Shown piece after piece: positions 49,528 through 56,974 of a DNA stretch of 64,000 bases. Each line of letters starts with the position of its first letter. Position 1 is the first letter of the stretch. This DNA is from Bradyrhizobium sp. B124 (GTDB taxonomy: Bacteria > Pseudomonadota > Alphaproteobacteria > Rhizobiales > Xanthobacteraceae), in NCBI RefSeq assembly GCF_038967635.1, contig NZ_CP152413.1, positions 7,134,001 to 7,198,000 of the forward strand. Direction: 5' to 3'. The translations under genes and the position numbers were made by a program. The notes below the pieces were generated by a model. The model ran no database searches. It had not been told where the DNA came from and saw nothing but the letters and a program-made list of their open reading frames with translations.

Positions 49528-49938
49528 TGTCCCCTCGGTCCGGCTCACGTGTGATTGCGGCGGGCCTTGGAACCGGCCGCCGTGCTGGCGGCAGATGGCA
49601 CACCGAATGACCGCGCAGGTCAACGCCTCCCGAGGTTCAGCGACTAGATCTTTTGGCTATCGCTTGTGCAGAACCGCTCCGCGCCGCACATCGGTTCGGC
49701 ATTTCGGCGCCAAAGCGCGCCTGCGCACGCCTCGCAGTGCGGAAAATTTGTTCGTTATCCTTTGTTCCGAGATGCTTTTTTGTCACGCGCGCGCGTTTTC
49801 GAGCGGAGCGGACGCCGGTTCGCGTGGCGAAAGCGCGTCAAAGCAAAAATGCAGAGCCCTCGCTCCACTCCAATCGGATCAGAATAGGCGCTGGCCGGGC
49901 CGCGCATCGACGCGCAGGCCCGGCCGCAGATGCGGCGC
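49528..49938. other. 411-bp intergenic region upstream of the second binding protein
   Basis: No gene is supported. The segment carries a hairpin just beyond the stop of the M20 gene (49893-49925) and must include the promoter of the binding-protein gene if that is separately transcribed. Its middle (49750-49860) is richer in A/T than the flanks. Confidence 0.45.
49893..49925 (-). terminator. Hairpin after the M20 hydrolase gene
   Basis: GGCCGGGCC (49893-49901) pairs with GGCCCGGCC (49917-49925); inner GCGC bases may extend the stem. On the minus strand it starts 14 bases past the hydrolase stop. No T run follows, so termination may be partial and the ABC genes might still be read through. 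Confidence 0.55.
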
Positions 49939-51357
49939 TCAGGCGACCGACATGTCCAACGGCGGTGCAACATTCGCCGGCAGCGGACTGACATAGGGCG
50001 TTCGGGTGGTCCGCTTCTTGAGGTCGGCCTTGGCGGCCGCGATCAGCTCCGGCTCCATCAGCGCCTTGACGCCGAGGCCGGCCATCGCCTTGGCGGCCTG
50101 CACCATCGCCTTGTGCGCGGCCGGCGTCTTGCCCTGCGCCACAACCTGCCAGGTGTGGAACGGCGTGCCGATTGCAACCGTCGGTGCATGGACCTGCACC
50201 GTTGGCACCACCCAGCTGACGTCACCGACATCGGTCGAGCCGATCAGCGGATTGCGCTTGGCGTCGATCGGCACCAGGAAATCGGCCAGCGGCCGGTCGG
50301 TCGGATCCATGCCGATCGCGTAGTAGACCGAGGCGATGTCCTTGTCGGTCAGCGTCGCGCGGATCTTGCCGGCGAAATCCTTGTCGGCATCGTCGAAATG
50401 CGGCGGGCCGAGATCTTCCATGATCTGGTGCAGGGTCTGCTCCAGCGGGGTGTTGGGCAGGATGTTGGAGACCGCGGAGATGATCTTCATCTCCATCTTG
50501 GTCTCGGTCATCAGGGCTGCGCCCTGTGCGATCTTGTGCACGCGCTCGACCAGCTCGTTCATGCCGGGCAGGTCGCGGGCGCGGATCGAGTAGCGCACGC
50601 GGGCATGGGCCTGCACGACATTGGGCGCAATGCCGCCGGTGTCGAGCAGCGCGTAATGCACGCGGGCATCGCTCGGCATGTGCTCGCGCATGTAGTTGAC
50701 GCCGACATTCATCAATTCCACCGCATCGAGCGCGCTGCGGCCGAGATGCGGCGAGGCCGCCGCATGCGAGGTCCGGCCGGTGAAGATGAAATCGGCGCGG
50801 GTGTTGGCGAGCGACGGCGTCACCGCCACCTCCCAGAAGCTGTGCGGATGCCAGGTGATGGCGATGTCGGCGTCCTCGAACGCGCCACACCGCACCATGA
50901 AGGCCTTTGCCGCGCCGCCTTCCTCGGCGGGACAGCCGTAGTAGCGCACCCGGCCCGGCACCTTGTTGGCAGCAAGCCAGTCCTTCACCGCGGTCGCCGC
51001 GAGCAGCGCGGAGGAGCCGAGCAGATTGTGGCCGCAGCCGTGGCCGTGGCCGCCGCTCTCGACCGGACGAGGTTCGGCAACGCCGGCCTCCTGGCTGAGG
51101 CCGGGCAGGGCATCATATTCGCCGAGGAAAGCGATGACCGGGCCGCCCTCGCCCCATTCGCCCATCACCGCGGTCGGAATGTCGGCGAGGTTCTCGGTGA
51201 TGCGAAAACCCTGGTGGCGCAGTTCGGCCAGATGTTCGGCGGATGAGCGCGCCTCGGTGTAGCAGACCTCGGGCATCGCCCAGACCCGGTCGCTCAATTC
51301 GATGAAACGCGGCTTGATCGTGTCGACGCCGCGCCAAACATCATTACGGTTGTCCAT
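49939..51357 (-). CDS. AbgB-like M20 amidohydrolase
   Basis: The 472-residue M20D metallohydrolase closely resembles AbgB, a subunit of p-aminobenzoyl-glutamate hydrolase. Dinuclear metal ligands are in GEYDALPG and GHGHGCGHNLLG near residue 115, with the catalytic Glu in CPAEEGGAAK and a His in WHPHSFW; the dimerisation domain spans about 195-310. It acts in the cytosol on an N-acyl amino acid or aminobenzoyl-glutamate-like amide. It is the first gene before the second peptide ABC system, so the importer may feed it. ATG 51357 starts the family's usual N-terminus. Confidence 0.9.
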   Translation of the reverse strand: MDNRNDVWRGVDTIKPRFIELSDRVWAMPEVCYTEARSSAEHLAELRHQGFRITENLADIPTAVMGEWGEGGPVIAFLGEYDALPGLSQEAGVAEPRPVESGGHGHGCGHNLLGSSALLAATAVKDWLAANKVPGRVRYYGCPAEEGGAAKAFMVRCGAFEDADIAITWHPHSFWEVAVTPSLANTRADFIFTGRTSHAAASPHLGRSALDAVELMNVGVNYMREHMPSDARVHYALLDTGGIAPNVVQAHARVRYSIRARDLPGMNELVERVHKIAQGAALMTETKMEMKIISAVSNILPNTPLEQTLHQIMEDLGPPHFDDADKDFAGKIRATLTDKDIASVYYAIGMDPTDRPLADFLVPIDAKRNPLIGSTDVGDVSWVVPTVQVHAPTVAIGTPFHTWQVVAQGKTPAAHKAMVQAAKAMAGLGVKALMEPELIAAAKADLKKRTTRTPYVSPLPANVAPPLDMSVA

Positions 51358-51672
51358 TTGCTTCGGTTCCTTGGCTCGCTGGAGCATGATCAGGAAAAGT
51401 GTGAAGCGGTTTTCCGAAAAGATCATGCCCAAACAATGAGCCAAAGTGCGATGACGATTCATCGCGCTTTGGCCAATCTGAAGCGCAAAAGGCTAGCAGC
51501 TTGGCGCGCCGCCGCCTAGCTTGTGCCGGCAGACCAGCTTTTCCGCAGCGTCGCGTCTTGGTGTGTCCGGTCGCAGAAGCGCTGGCCGGCCACGATCTTG
51601 CGCGCAAGTGTCTGTCTTGAGCGATCGGCCTGCCTTCCTCTATGATGTGGCTCGCGAGGACGTGGTCCGACC
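51358..51672. other. 315-bp intergenic region with a palindromic repeat
   Basis: No gene is seen. It contains a repeat at 51384-51472 and the divergent promoters of the M20 hydrolase and metallophosphoesterase genes. Confidence 0.5.
51384..51472. repeat. Intergenic repeat (GCATGATC...GATCATGC plus hairpin)
   Basis: GCATGATC (51384-51391) and its exact partner GATCATGC (51421-51428) bracket AGGAAAAGTG and CGGTTTTCCG, another inverted pair. A second hairpin follows: CCAAAGTGCGATGA (51441-51454) against TCATCGCGCTTTGG (51459-51472), one wobble. This two-part unit is one I recall as very common in Bradyrhizobium genomes. It lies just upstream of the M20 gene. Confidence 0.75.
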
Positions 51673-53034
51673 ATGCATGATGCAATTCCGTCTCTGTTGC
51701 CGAGAAATTCGGGCCACCAGTTCGTGATCTATGCCGACGCCTGCTCGGGGGTAGCAGGTGCGCTGCATGAGCGTACCTTCGCGTCGGTGAACAACGTGGT
51801 TCGCCGGCTGCACCCTGCGCCCGAATTCATTCTCTTCCCCGGCGACGAGATCATCGGCCTCACCGCCGATGCCGACGCGTTGCGGGCGCAGTGGCGGCAT
51901 TGGCTCGACACCGAAATGGGCTGGCTCGACCGGCGCGCGGTGCCGCTGTGGCACACGACCGGCAACCACACCACCTATGACGAGATGAGCGAGGCGGTGT
52001 TTCGCGAGGTCCTCAAGCTGCCACGCAATGGTCCGCCGGGTCAGGAGGGCCTGTCCTATTGGGTCCGCCGCGACGATCTCCTGATGGTGTTCGTGCACAC
52101 GCTGTGGAGCGGGCTGGGCGGCGAGGGGCATGTCGAGACCGACTGGCTGCAAGCGGTGCTCGAACAGCACAGGGATGCCCGGCACAAGCTGGTGCTGGGT
52201 CATCATCCCGTGTACCCCATCAACGGCTTCAGCGGCAGCTATCAGCGCGAGATCGGCCACGAATACAGCGCGCGCTTCTGGGAGATCCTGGTCGGCGCCG
52301 GCGTGACCGCCTATCTGTGCAGCCACATTCTCGCATTCGATGTTCAGGTCCATCGCGGCGTGCTGCAGATCTGCACGGCGGGTGCGGGCACCGCACACCG
52401 GATGCCCGAAGGCGTCGAGTATCTGCATTGCGTGCAGGCGGCGCTCGATCGGGATGGTCTTCGCTATCAGGTGCTCGACACCGAAGGCGCCGTGCGCGAG
52501 CAGCTCGCATGGCCGTTGCCATCTCTCGACCGCGCCGCGTGGTCGCCATTGCCGCACGGGACCAGCTCCGCGCCATTGTCCGGAATGCCGGCGCCCGCGA
52601 CGGTAGTCGCCCTGAAATTATCGGGCCGCACCGCCGCGGCAAGCGCCGCGCCGCAAACGCTGCTGTGCACGCCTGTGCCGGACATGATCGCACCGCTCTG
52701 GCTCGGCCTGCGCGGGCCGAACCAGACGCTCACCCTGATCCTCGGGCGCGAGCCCGGGCGTAGTCCGCATTACTGGGTCGGTCCCGATCTCGGCGATGAG
52801 CGGGATTTCGACCTCGACATCGCCTTCTATCCGGACATGGGACCGGGCGGCGTGCTGTGGCGATGCCGCGGTGACATCAGCTGGACGTCGTTCGCCGCGA
52901 TATCGGCGACGGGGCTCGAGCGGTTCTCGTGGCCCGCGCTCTGGAGCGTCGGGTGCGGACAGCATGGACCGGACGACAGGCGATATGCCGGACCACGGCT
53001 CGACGTCGCTGCGGCCGTGTTCGCTTTGTCATGA
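51673..53034 (+). CDS. Metallophosphoesterase-like protein with altered metal ligands
   Basis: The 453-residue protein has a calcineurin-like phosphoesterase domain (residues 15-225) followed by a beta-rich C-terminal part of about 200 residues. Motifs seen are Asp22 in YADACSG (normally DxH, here DxC), Asp58 in FPGDEI, Asn98-His99 in TGNHTTYD, His in LGHHPVY and SHILAFD in place of GHxH. Thus two usual His ligands are Cys24 and Leu220, and metal binding may be changed. No signal peptide is visible. The substrate is unknown. Confidence 0.72.
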   Translation: MHDAIPSLLPRNSGHQFVIYADACSGVAGALHERTFASVNNVVRRLHPAPEFILFPGDEIIGLTADADALRAQWRHWLDTEMGWLDRRAVPLWHTTGNHTTYDEMSEAVFREVLKLPRNGPPGQEGLSYWVRRDDLLMVFVHTLWSGLGGEGHVETDWLQAVLEQHRDARHKLVLGHHPVYPINGFSGSYQREIGHEYSARFWEILVGAGVTAYLCSHILAFDVQVHRGVLQICTAGAGTAHRMPEGVEYLHCVQAALDRDGLRYQVLDTEGAVREQLAWPLPSLDRAAWSPLPHGTSSAPLSGMPAPATVVALKLSGRTAAASAAPQTLLCTPVPDMIAPLWLGLRGPNQTLTLILGREPGRSPHYWVGPDLGDERDFDLDIAFYPDMGPGGVLWRCRGDISWTSFAAISATGLERFSWPALWSVGCGQHGPDDRRYAGPRLDVAAAVFALS

Positions 53035-53088
53035 GCCAAAGTCGGCGGCGCCCGCCCGGCCGAGAAGCGGGGCCAGGACGCAGGTGGC

Positions 53089-53301
53089 CTAGTCAGGCTT
53101 CTTCGGCTTGTCGCGTTCCGCGCTTTTCAATTCGCGATCGATCAGCGTGCAGACCCGCCGCTGCGCCAGCAGGCCGAGCCGCGCGCGTGTGGTGCCTTGC
53201 CTGATCTTGCCGTTGATTTCGAATGACCAGCTCCAGAGGTCGGGTTCGATGTTGGTGAGCGTGTATTGAATGTCCCGATGACGATCGATCAGCTTCTTCA
53301 T
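53089..53301 (-). CDS. Small hypothetical protein, 70 aa
   Basis: A 70-residue basic protein starts MKKLIDRHRDIQYTL, has a Trp-rich beta-hairpin-like middle (LWSWSFEINGKIRQGTT) and a charged Lys/Arg/Asp tail. The ribosome site before ATG 53301 is weak (GAAACGGC). No membrane segment or cysteine pattern beyond a single Cys is present. It is convergent with the phosphoesterase gene. The family is unknown; a real gene is likely because composition matches coding sequence, but this is not certain. Confidence 0.5.
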   Translation of the reverse strand: MKKLIDRHRDIQYTLTNIEPDLWSWSFEINGKIRQGTTRARLGLLAQRRVCTLIDRELKSAERDKPKKPD

Positions 53302-53567
53302 GCCGTTTCTTTTTGTTGGCTGAAGATTGCATAACCAGATCGAGGAGGCGTCTGTATCCGGACGACTACCTACGCAATTGGTCTAAGTGTCCGCATCACG
53401 GAATTTTCGCAATCACTAAGTTGGGGTCGTTGTCCAGTGGTTGCGCGATCATGTCGCGAGAACGCTGAGGTGTATCCCCATTCTCATATGTCATCGCCCG
53501 GCTCGACCAGGCGATCCAGTACGCCGCGGCCTCTCGGCTCAAGCACTGCTGCCTCTGGAATACTGGA

Positions 53568-53587
53568 TCACCCGCATGCGCGGGTGA
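53568..53587. repeat. TCACCCGC-ATGC-GCGGGTGA hairpin
   Basis: A perfect 8-bp palindrome (53568-53575 against 53580-53587) with flanks TACTGGA and TGACA, the wording of a short repeat I recall as scattered through bradyrhizobial intergenic DNA. Confidence 0.65.
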
Positions 53588-53628
53588 TGACACCGCGCTG
53601 TTCGACATGAATCGAGAACCATCCTCAT

Positions 53629-53750
53629 CGTCGTCCTGGCGAAAGCCAGGACCCATTACCCCAAATCTCAATTGGTGCGTGACGGTTGGCCGCAGTTCGG
53701 TTCATCACCGAATACGGTGGTTATGGGTCCTGGCTTGCGCCAGGACGACG
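53629..53750. repeat. Nested inverted repeat (CGTCGTCCTGGC type)
   Basis: The outer arms CGTCGTCCTGGC (53629-53640) and GCCAGGACGACG (53739-53750) match perfectly. Inside them GCCAGGACCCATTACC (53645-53660) pairs with GGTTATGGGTCCTGGC (53719-53734) with one mismatch. Each arm can also fold on itself as a small hairpin (GTCCTGGC-GAAA-GCCAGGAC). It looks like a mobile-derived intergenic palindrome of the Bradyrhizobium group. Confidence 0.75.
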
Positions 53751-53797
53751 GAGGGATAGGTCTCAATCCGCCAGCATCAACCTTGTACGTCCCGCCC

Positions 53798-54172
53798 TCA
53801 CAAATTGATCACCCCGCGCCGCGCCGCATGCGCCACCGCATCGGTGCGGCCGGTGGCGTCCAGCTTGTCGAGCAGGGAGCCGACATGAAACTTGGCAGTG
53901 TGGACTGAAATCCCGAGCCGCTGCGCGATCATCTTGTTGGATGCGCCTTCGGCGAGCAGCGCCAGCACGTCCAGCTCGCGCGGCGTCAGCTCGAAGTCGC
54001 CGCCGCCTGTGGTGTCCCGGTTGCGTGCGACGAGCGTCGCCGTTGCCTGTTCGCCCGGCGCGGCAAGCCGCAGGCCGGCGACGCTGCCGAGCAACGTCGC
54101 CAGCCGGTCGGCGAGGGCGGGGTCGTCGATCTCGAGTGCGATGATGATGTCGGAGGCAGGCTCGCTGCTCAC
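53798..54172 (-). CDS. Small LuxR-type DNA-binding regulator
   Basis: This 124-residue protein has a C-terminal LuxR/NarL helix-turn-helix (about 62-124: ELTPRELDVLALLAEGASNKMIAQRLGIS) and a short N-terminal part (1-60) that resembles a worn receiver domain without the phospho-Asp/Lys set. The start is GTG 54172, which overlaps the TGA of the HtrA-like gene (GTGA), so the two are coupled. A longer frame reaching 55060 exists but runs through that gene on another frame. It may act as a regulator whose partner is the pseudoprotease. Confidence 0.8.
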   Translation of the reverse strand: MSSEPASDIIIALEIDDPALADRLATLLGSVAGLRLAAPGEQATATLVARNRDTTGGGDFELTPRELDVLALLAEGASNKMIAQRLGISVHTAKFHVGSLLDKLDATGRTDAVAHAARRGVINL

Positions 54173-55035
54173 GTCTCGGGCCTTTCGCCGACCGTCACCT
54201 TGAAGTTCAACGGCTCGCCGCCGCGATGCACGGTGAGCTCGACCACGCTGCCGACGCTCTGCGGCCCGAGGCCGCGCGACAGCGCCCGCACGCCCGACAG
54301 CTTCTCGCCGTTGACGGCAATGATCACGTCGCCCTGGCGGATGCCGGCGGCAGCCGAGGGGCCGGCCTTGTCGACGTTCATCACCATTGCGCCGAGGCCG
54401 TCGTCGAGACGAACCGGCTGCAGCCCGACGCCGAGATATCCGCGCGCGATGCGGCCGCTCTTCTCGAGCTGTGCTGCGACCCGCTCGATGGTCGCGGCAG
54501 GGATCGTCAGCACGCGGCGCGGGCCGAGCACCGCCATGCCGAACGGCACGCCCGCGGCATTCAGCGCCAGCCCGCCCTGCTGGCTGTGCCGCAACCGGAC
54601 GTCGAGCTCGATCCGCGCGTCGATCTCGCCGCCGCGCAGGCTGCGCCAGGCGGCGCCGGACCGCGAGACCATGCCGAGCCGCGCGATCGGCGCGCCGCGG
54701 TCGGCCGCGACGATCACCGCGAGCGATCCGAGCGCGGGGATTTCGGTCGACAGCTTGATCGGCGCGACGTCGCCGTCGACGCGCAGCAGCGCGATGTCGG
54801 TGGTGTGGTCGCGCCCAGCGACGGCAGCTTGCCTGCGGCTGCCGTCGGCAAACTGGATTTCGATCTCGCCCTCGTCGGCGAGCGCTTCGTCCGCAGTGAC
54901 GACGAGGCCGGTCTTCCAGACAAAGCCGGAGGCGCGCGCGCGGTGCGAATGCACGGAGACGATTGCCGGCGCAGCGCGCGCAATGGTCTCGGAAAGGGCT
55001 GATGACAGCGAGGCGAGAGTGGTCGGTTCGGTCAT
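54169..55035 (-). CDS. HtrA/DegP-like protein with lost catalytic triad
   Basis: The 288-residue product has a trypsin-like domain (residues 15-190) and one PDZ domain (about 195-285, GYLGVGLQPVRLDD and AAAGIRQGDVIIAVNGEKL). Aligned with HtrA, the catalytic His is Glu50 (VVTADEAL for VTNNHVV), Asp80 is kept (TTDIALL), and the Ser of GNSGGPL is Gln153 (SQQGGLAL). It should be proteolytically dead but could still bind peptides through the PDZ and protease folds. There is no signal peptide, so it is cytosolic, unlike normal HtrA. Its stop overlaps the start of a LuxR-type gene. Confidence 0.85.
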   Translation of the reverse strand: MTEPTTLASLSSALSETIARAAPAIVSVHSHRARASGFVWKTGLVVTADEALADEGEIEIQFADGSRRQAAVAGRDHTTDIALLRVDGDVAPIKLSTEIPALGSLAVIVAADRGAPIARLGMVSRSGAAWRSLRGGEIDARIELDVRLRHSQQGGLALNAAGVPFGMAVLGPRRVLTIPAATIERVAAQLEKSGRIARGYLGVGLQPVRLDDGLGAMVMNVDKAGPSAAAGIRQGDVIIAVNGEKLSGVRALSRGLGPQSVGSVVELTVHRGGEPLNFKVTVGERPET

Positions 55036-55132
55036 GGGAAACTCCGTTGGCTTCCCTCAATCTGGGATGTTGCGGCCGGCGGTGAAACTGGCCGGATGGG
55101 CAGGGCGCGGCCCCGCCGATCGGAACCGCAGC

Positions 55133-56146
55133 TCAGCTCAGCCGATGCAGGGTCGCCTTCGGGCTCTCGCCGAACTTGGCGCGGTAGGCGCTCGCCATTC
55201 GGCTCAGATGGGTAAAGCCGAGGTCGAATGCAATATCGACGATGCGTTCGCCCGTCCGCGCCGTCTTGAGGCGGGCGTTGAGATGGGCGAGGCGGATGTC
55301 GAGCAGCATCTCGGAAACGGTGGTGCCGAAGTGACGGCGGAAGCCGAGTTGCAGCGCGCGGACGCCGGTTCCTGCGATCTCGGCAAGCTCGGCGAGATCC
55401 AGCGGTTCGGTCGCGCGGGTCTCGAGATAGGCCCGCACGCGCTTCAGCGCCGCAGGCTGGGCCTCAGCGCGGCCGTTGAAGACATCGATCGCCGAACTCA
55501 AGGTGTGCCGCTGCTCGTTGAGCAGGACATTGAGAAACGACTCGCGCCAATCGGCCGCCACGACCGCTGACAAGCTCTTGTGCGGCCCGATCTGCTCGGC
55601 GGTCGTCACCAGTTGCTCGATCCTGGCCGAGAGCGTCTGCCCGAGTGGCCCGCTCAGTGCAACGGCCGGATCGAACTCGACCGGCCGGACCGCCACGCCG
55701 CCAAGCGCTGCGGCGCGATGCTCGACCAGCTTGCGGTCGAGCAGCAGGATGAGCTGGGCGCAGTCGCCGCGCCAGGTCATTTCGGTCGGAATCGTCGGTG
55801 ACAGCAGCGAGGCACAGTGTCGTGGTCCGGTGGTGAGCTCGCGCGCGGCGGTCCGCACCGTGGCCGAGCCGGACAGCGGCATCTGCAACAGGAAGAAACG
55901 GTCGAGGTAACCCGGGTTGATCGCGACCGATCCGCCATAGGCGACATAGTTGACCGAGAACCCGTCGAACCCGGCGCAATTGTGGTGCGCCGAGAAAGCA
56001 CGCTCAGAACGATCGACCGGCGTCAGCTCGTGTGGACAGAAGATGCGGCCGATCGCTTCAGCCGCGTCGTCGACGCGCGCCGTCGCGACGCGCGCGAAAT
56101 CCTTGAGCCTTCCTCTTGCCGAAACCTCGTTGCCAACAGCAGTCAC
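55133..56146 (-). CDS. AraC-family regulator
   Basis: The roughly 337-residue regulator has an AraC_binding_2-like N-terminal domain (FCPHELTPVDRSERAFSAHHN near residue 30, then YVAYGGSVAINPGYLDRFFLLQMPLSG) and a C-terminal double helix-turn-helix (about 235-335) with LAELAEIAGTGVRALQLGFRRHFGTT and VDIAFDLGFTHLSRMASAYRAKFGESP. I set the start at GTG 56146 for family length; upstream starts at 56269 or 56389 are possible but would reach into the divergent control region. It is divergent from the cupin gene and probably controls the cupin and monooxygenase genes. Confidence 0.83.
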   Translation of the reverse strand: MTAVGNEVSARGRLKDFARVATARVDDAAEAIGRIFCPHELTPVDRSERAFSAHHNCAGFDGFSVNYVAYGGSVAINPGYLDRFFLLQMPLSGSATVRTAARELTTGPRHCASLLSPTIPTEMTWRGDCAQLILLLDRKLVEHRAAALGGVAVRPVEFDPAVALSGPLGQTLSARIEQLVTTAEQIGPHKSLSAVVAADWRESFLNVLLNEQRHTLSSAIDVFNGRAEAQPAALKRVRAYLETRATEPLDLAELAEIAGTGVRALQLGFRRHFGTTVSEMLLDIRLAHLNARLKTARTGERIVDIAFDLGFTHLSRMASAYRAKFGESPKATLHRLS

Positions 56147-56409
56147 GCCGGCCGTCCGGAGTTGTTTGAGGTCTAAAACATCATGCAGCCTAGTGCATCC
56201 ACCGGCAAAGGGGAACGCCGTTTCGTCGCGCAATCTGCCCGATCGGCGCGCAGGCGGATGCGGCAGCATTGGGCAGAAGCCGCGGGCTCGACGCTCCCGC
56301 ATTGCAGCATGATCGTGCCGGCTGCGGATTCGTTTATCGGCTAGACAGCCCTTCCAGCTGGCGACAGGCTCCGTGTCGGCAATACGCATCCAAAACTGGA
56401 GAGGCTGAC

Positions 56410-56859
56410 ATGGGCACGCTCGAAAAAGGCATTACCCGAACCGGCACCGGCTACGGCGGCAAAACCTGGAATATCCTGGGCCAGGTCTACTATCCGAAGG
56501 CGGTCACCGACTCCACCTTCGCGTTCGAGACCAACAGCGATCCCGGCCAGTTCGTGCCGGTGCACGTCCATCCGACCCAGGACGAATTCATCCTGGTGCA
56601 AGAGGGCGTGCTCGACCTCAAGCTCGACGGCGTCTGGGTGCAGGCCAAGGCCGGCGACCTCGTGCGCATGCCGCGCGGCATCCCGCACGGCTATTTCAAC
56701 AAGTCCGACAAGCCGGCGCGGGCGCTGTTCTGGGTGTCGCCGATGCAGAAGCTCGAGGCGCTGTTCGACAAGCTGCACAATCTGCAGGACCCCGTCGAGG
56801 TGGTGCGCATTTCCGCCGAACACGAGGTGGATTTCCTGCCGCCGGAAGCCAACGACTAG
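56410..56859 (+). CDS. Single-domain cupin protein
   Basis: The 149-residue cupin has both motifs in perfect form: GQFVPVHVHPTQDEFILVQEG (first G-x5-HxH-x4-E-x6-G, residues about 45-65) and GDLVRMPRGIPHGYFN (G-x5-PxG-x2-H-x3-N). All three His and the Glu that hold a metal are present, so it is likely a metalloprotein and could be a dioxygenase or isomerase rather than a mere sugar binder. GAGG precedes ATG 56410. It is followed 115 bp on by a flavin monooxygenase and lies divergent from an AraC gene. Confidence 0.82.
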   Translation: MGTLEKGITRTGTGYGGKTWNILGQVYYPKAVTDSTFAFETNSDPGQFVPVHVHPTQDEFILVQEGVLDLKLDGVWVQAKAGDLVRMPRGIPHGYFNKSDKPARALFWVSPMQKLEALFDKLHNLQDPVEVVRISAEHEVDFLPPEAND

Positions 56860-56893
56860 GCCGGAGCACACAGACAGCGCACCCGAGACAGCG

Positions 56894-56917
56894 ATCGCCG
56901 GAGTTGGCTCCGGCGAT
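56894..56917 (+). terminator. 10-bp hairpin between cupin and monooxygenase genes
   Basis: ATCGCCGGAG (56894-56903) and CTCCGGCGAT (56908-56917) form a perfect stem with loop TTGG, 34 bases after the cupin stop. No T run follows. It may attenuate or stabilise rather than fully end the transcript. Confidence 0.5.
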
Positions 56918-56974
56918 GACGGGGACGCGTGCGCTTAGGGAAATGGGCCTGTTCATTCATCGCGGAGACGTTTC

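Larger units (their letters stand above)
53302..53797. other. 496-bp intergenic region rich in palindromes
   Basis: No gene is supported. It is built largely of repeat material: a hairpin at 53568-53587 and a long nested inverted repeat at 53629-53750. Composition is lower in GC than in neighbouring genes. Confidence 0.6.

Noticed and set aside
47758..49554. Plus-strand open frame of about 600 codons
   Set aside because: It mirrors the family 5 binding-protein gene, which has clear motifs and a Tat signal on the minus strand.
53798..55060. A single 420-residue protein ending in a LuxR domain
   Set aside because: The first 300 residues are Arg/Ala-rich and antagonise the in-place HtrA-like frame; a GTGA overlap with a separate 124-residue LuxR gene explains the data better.
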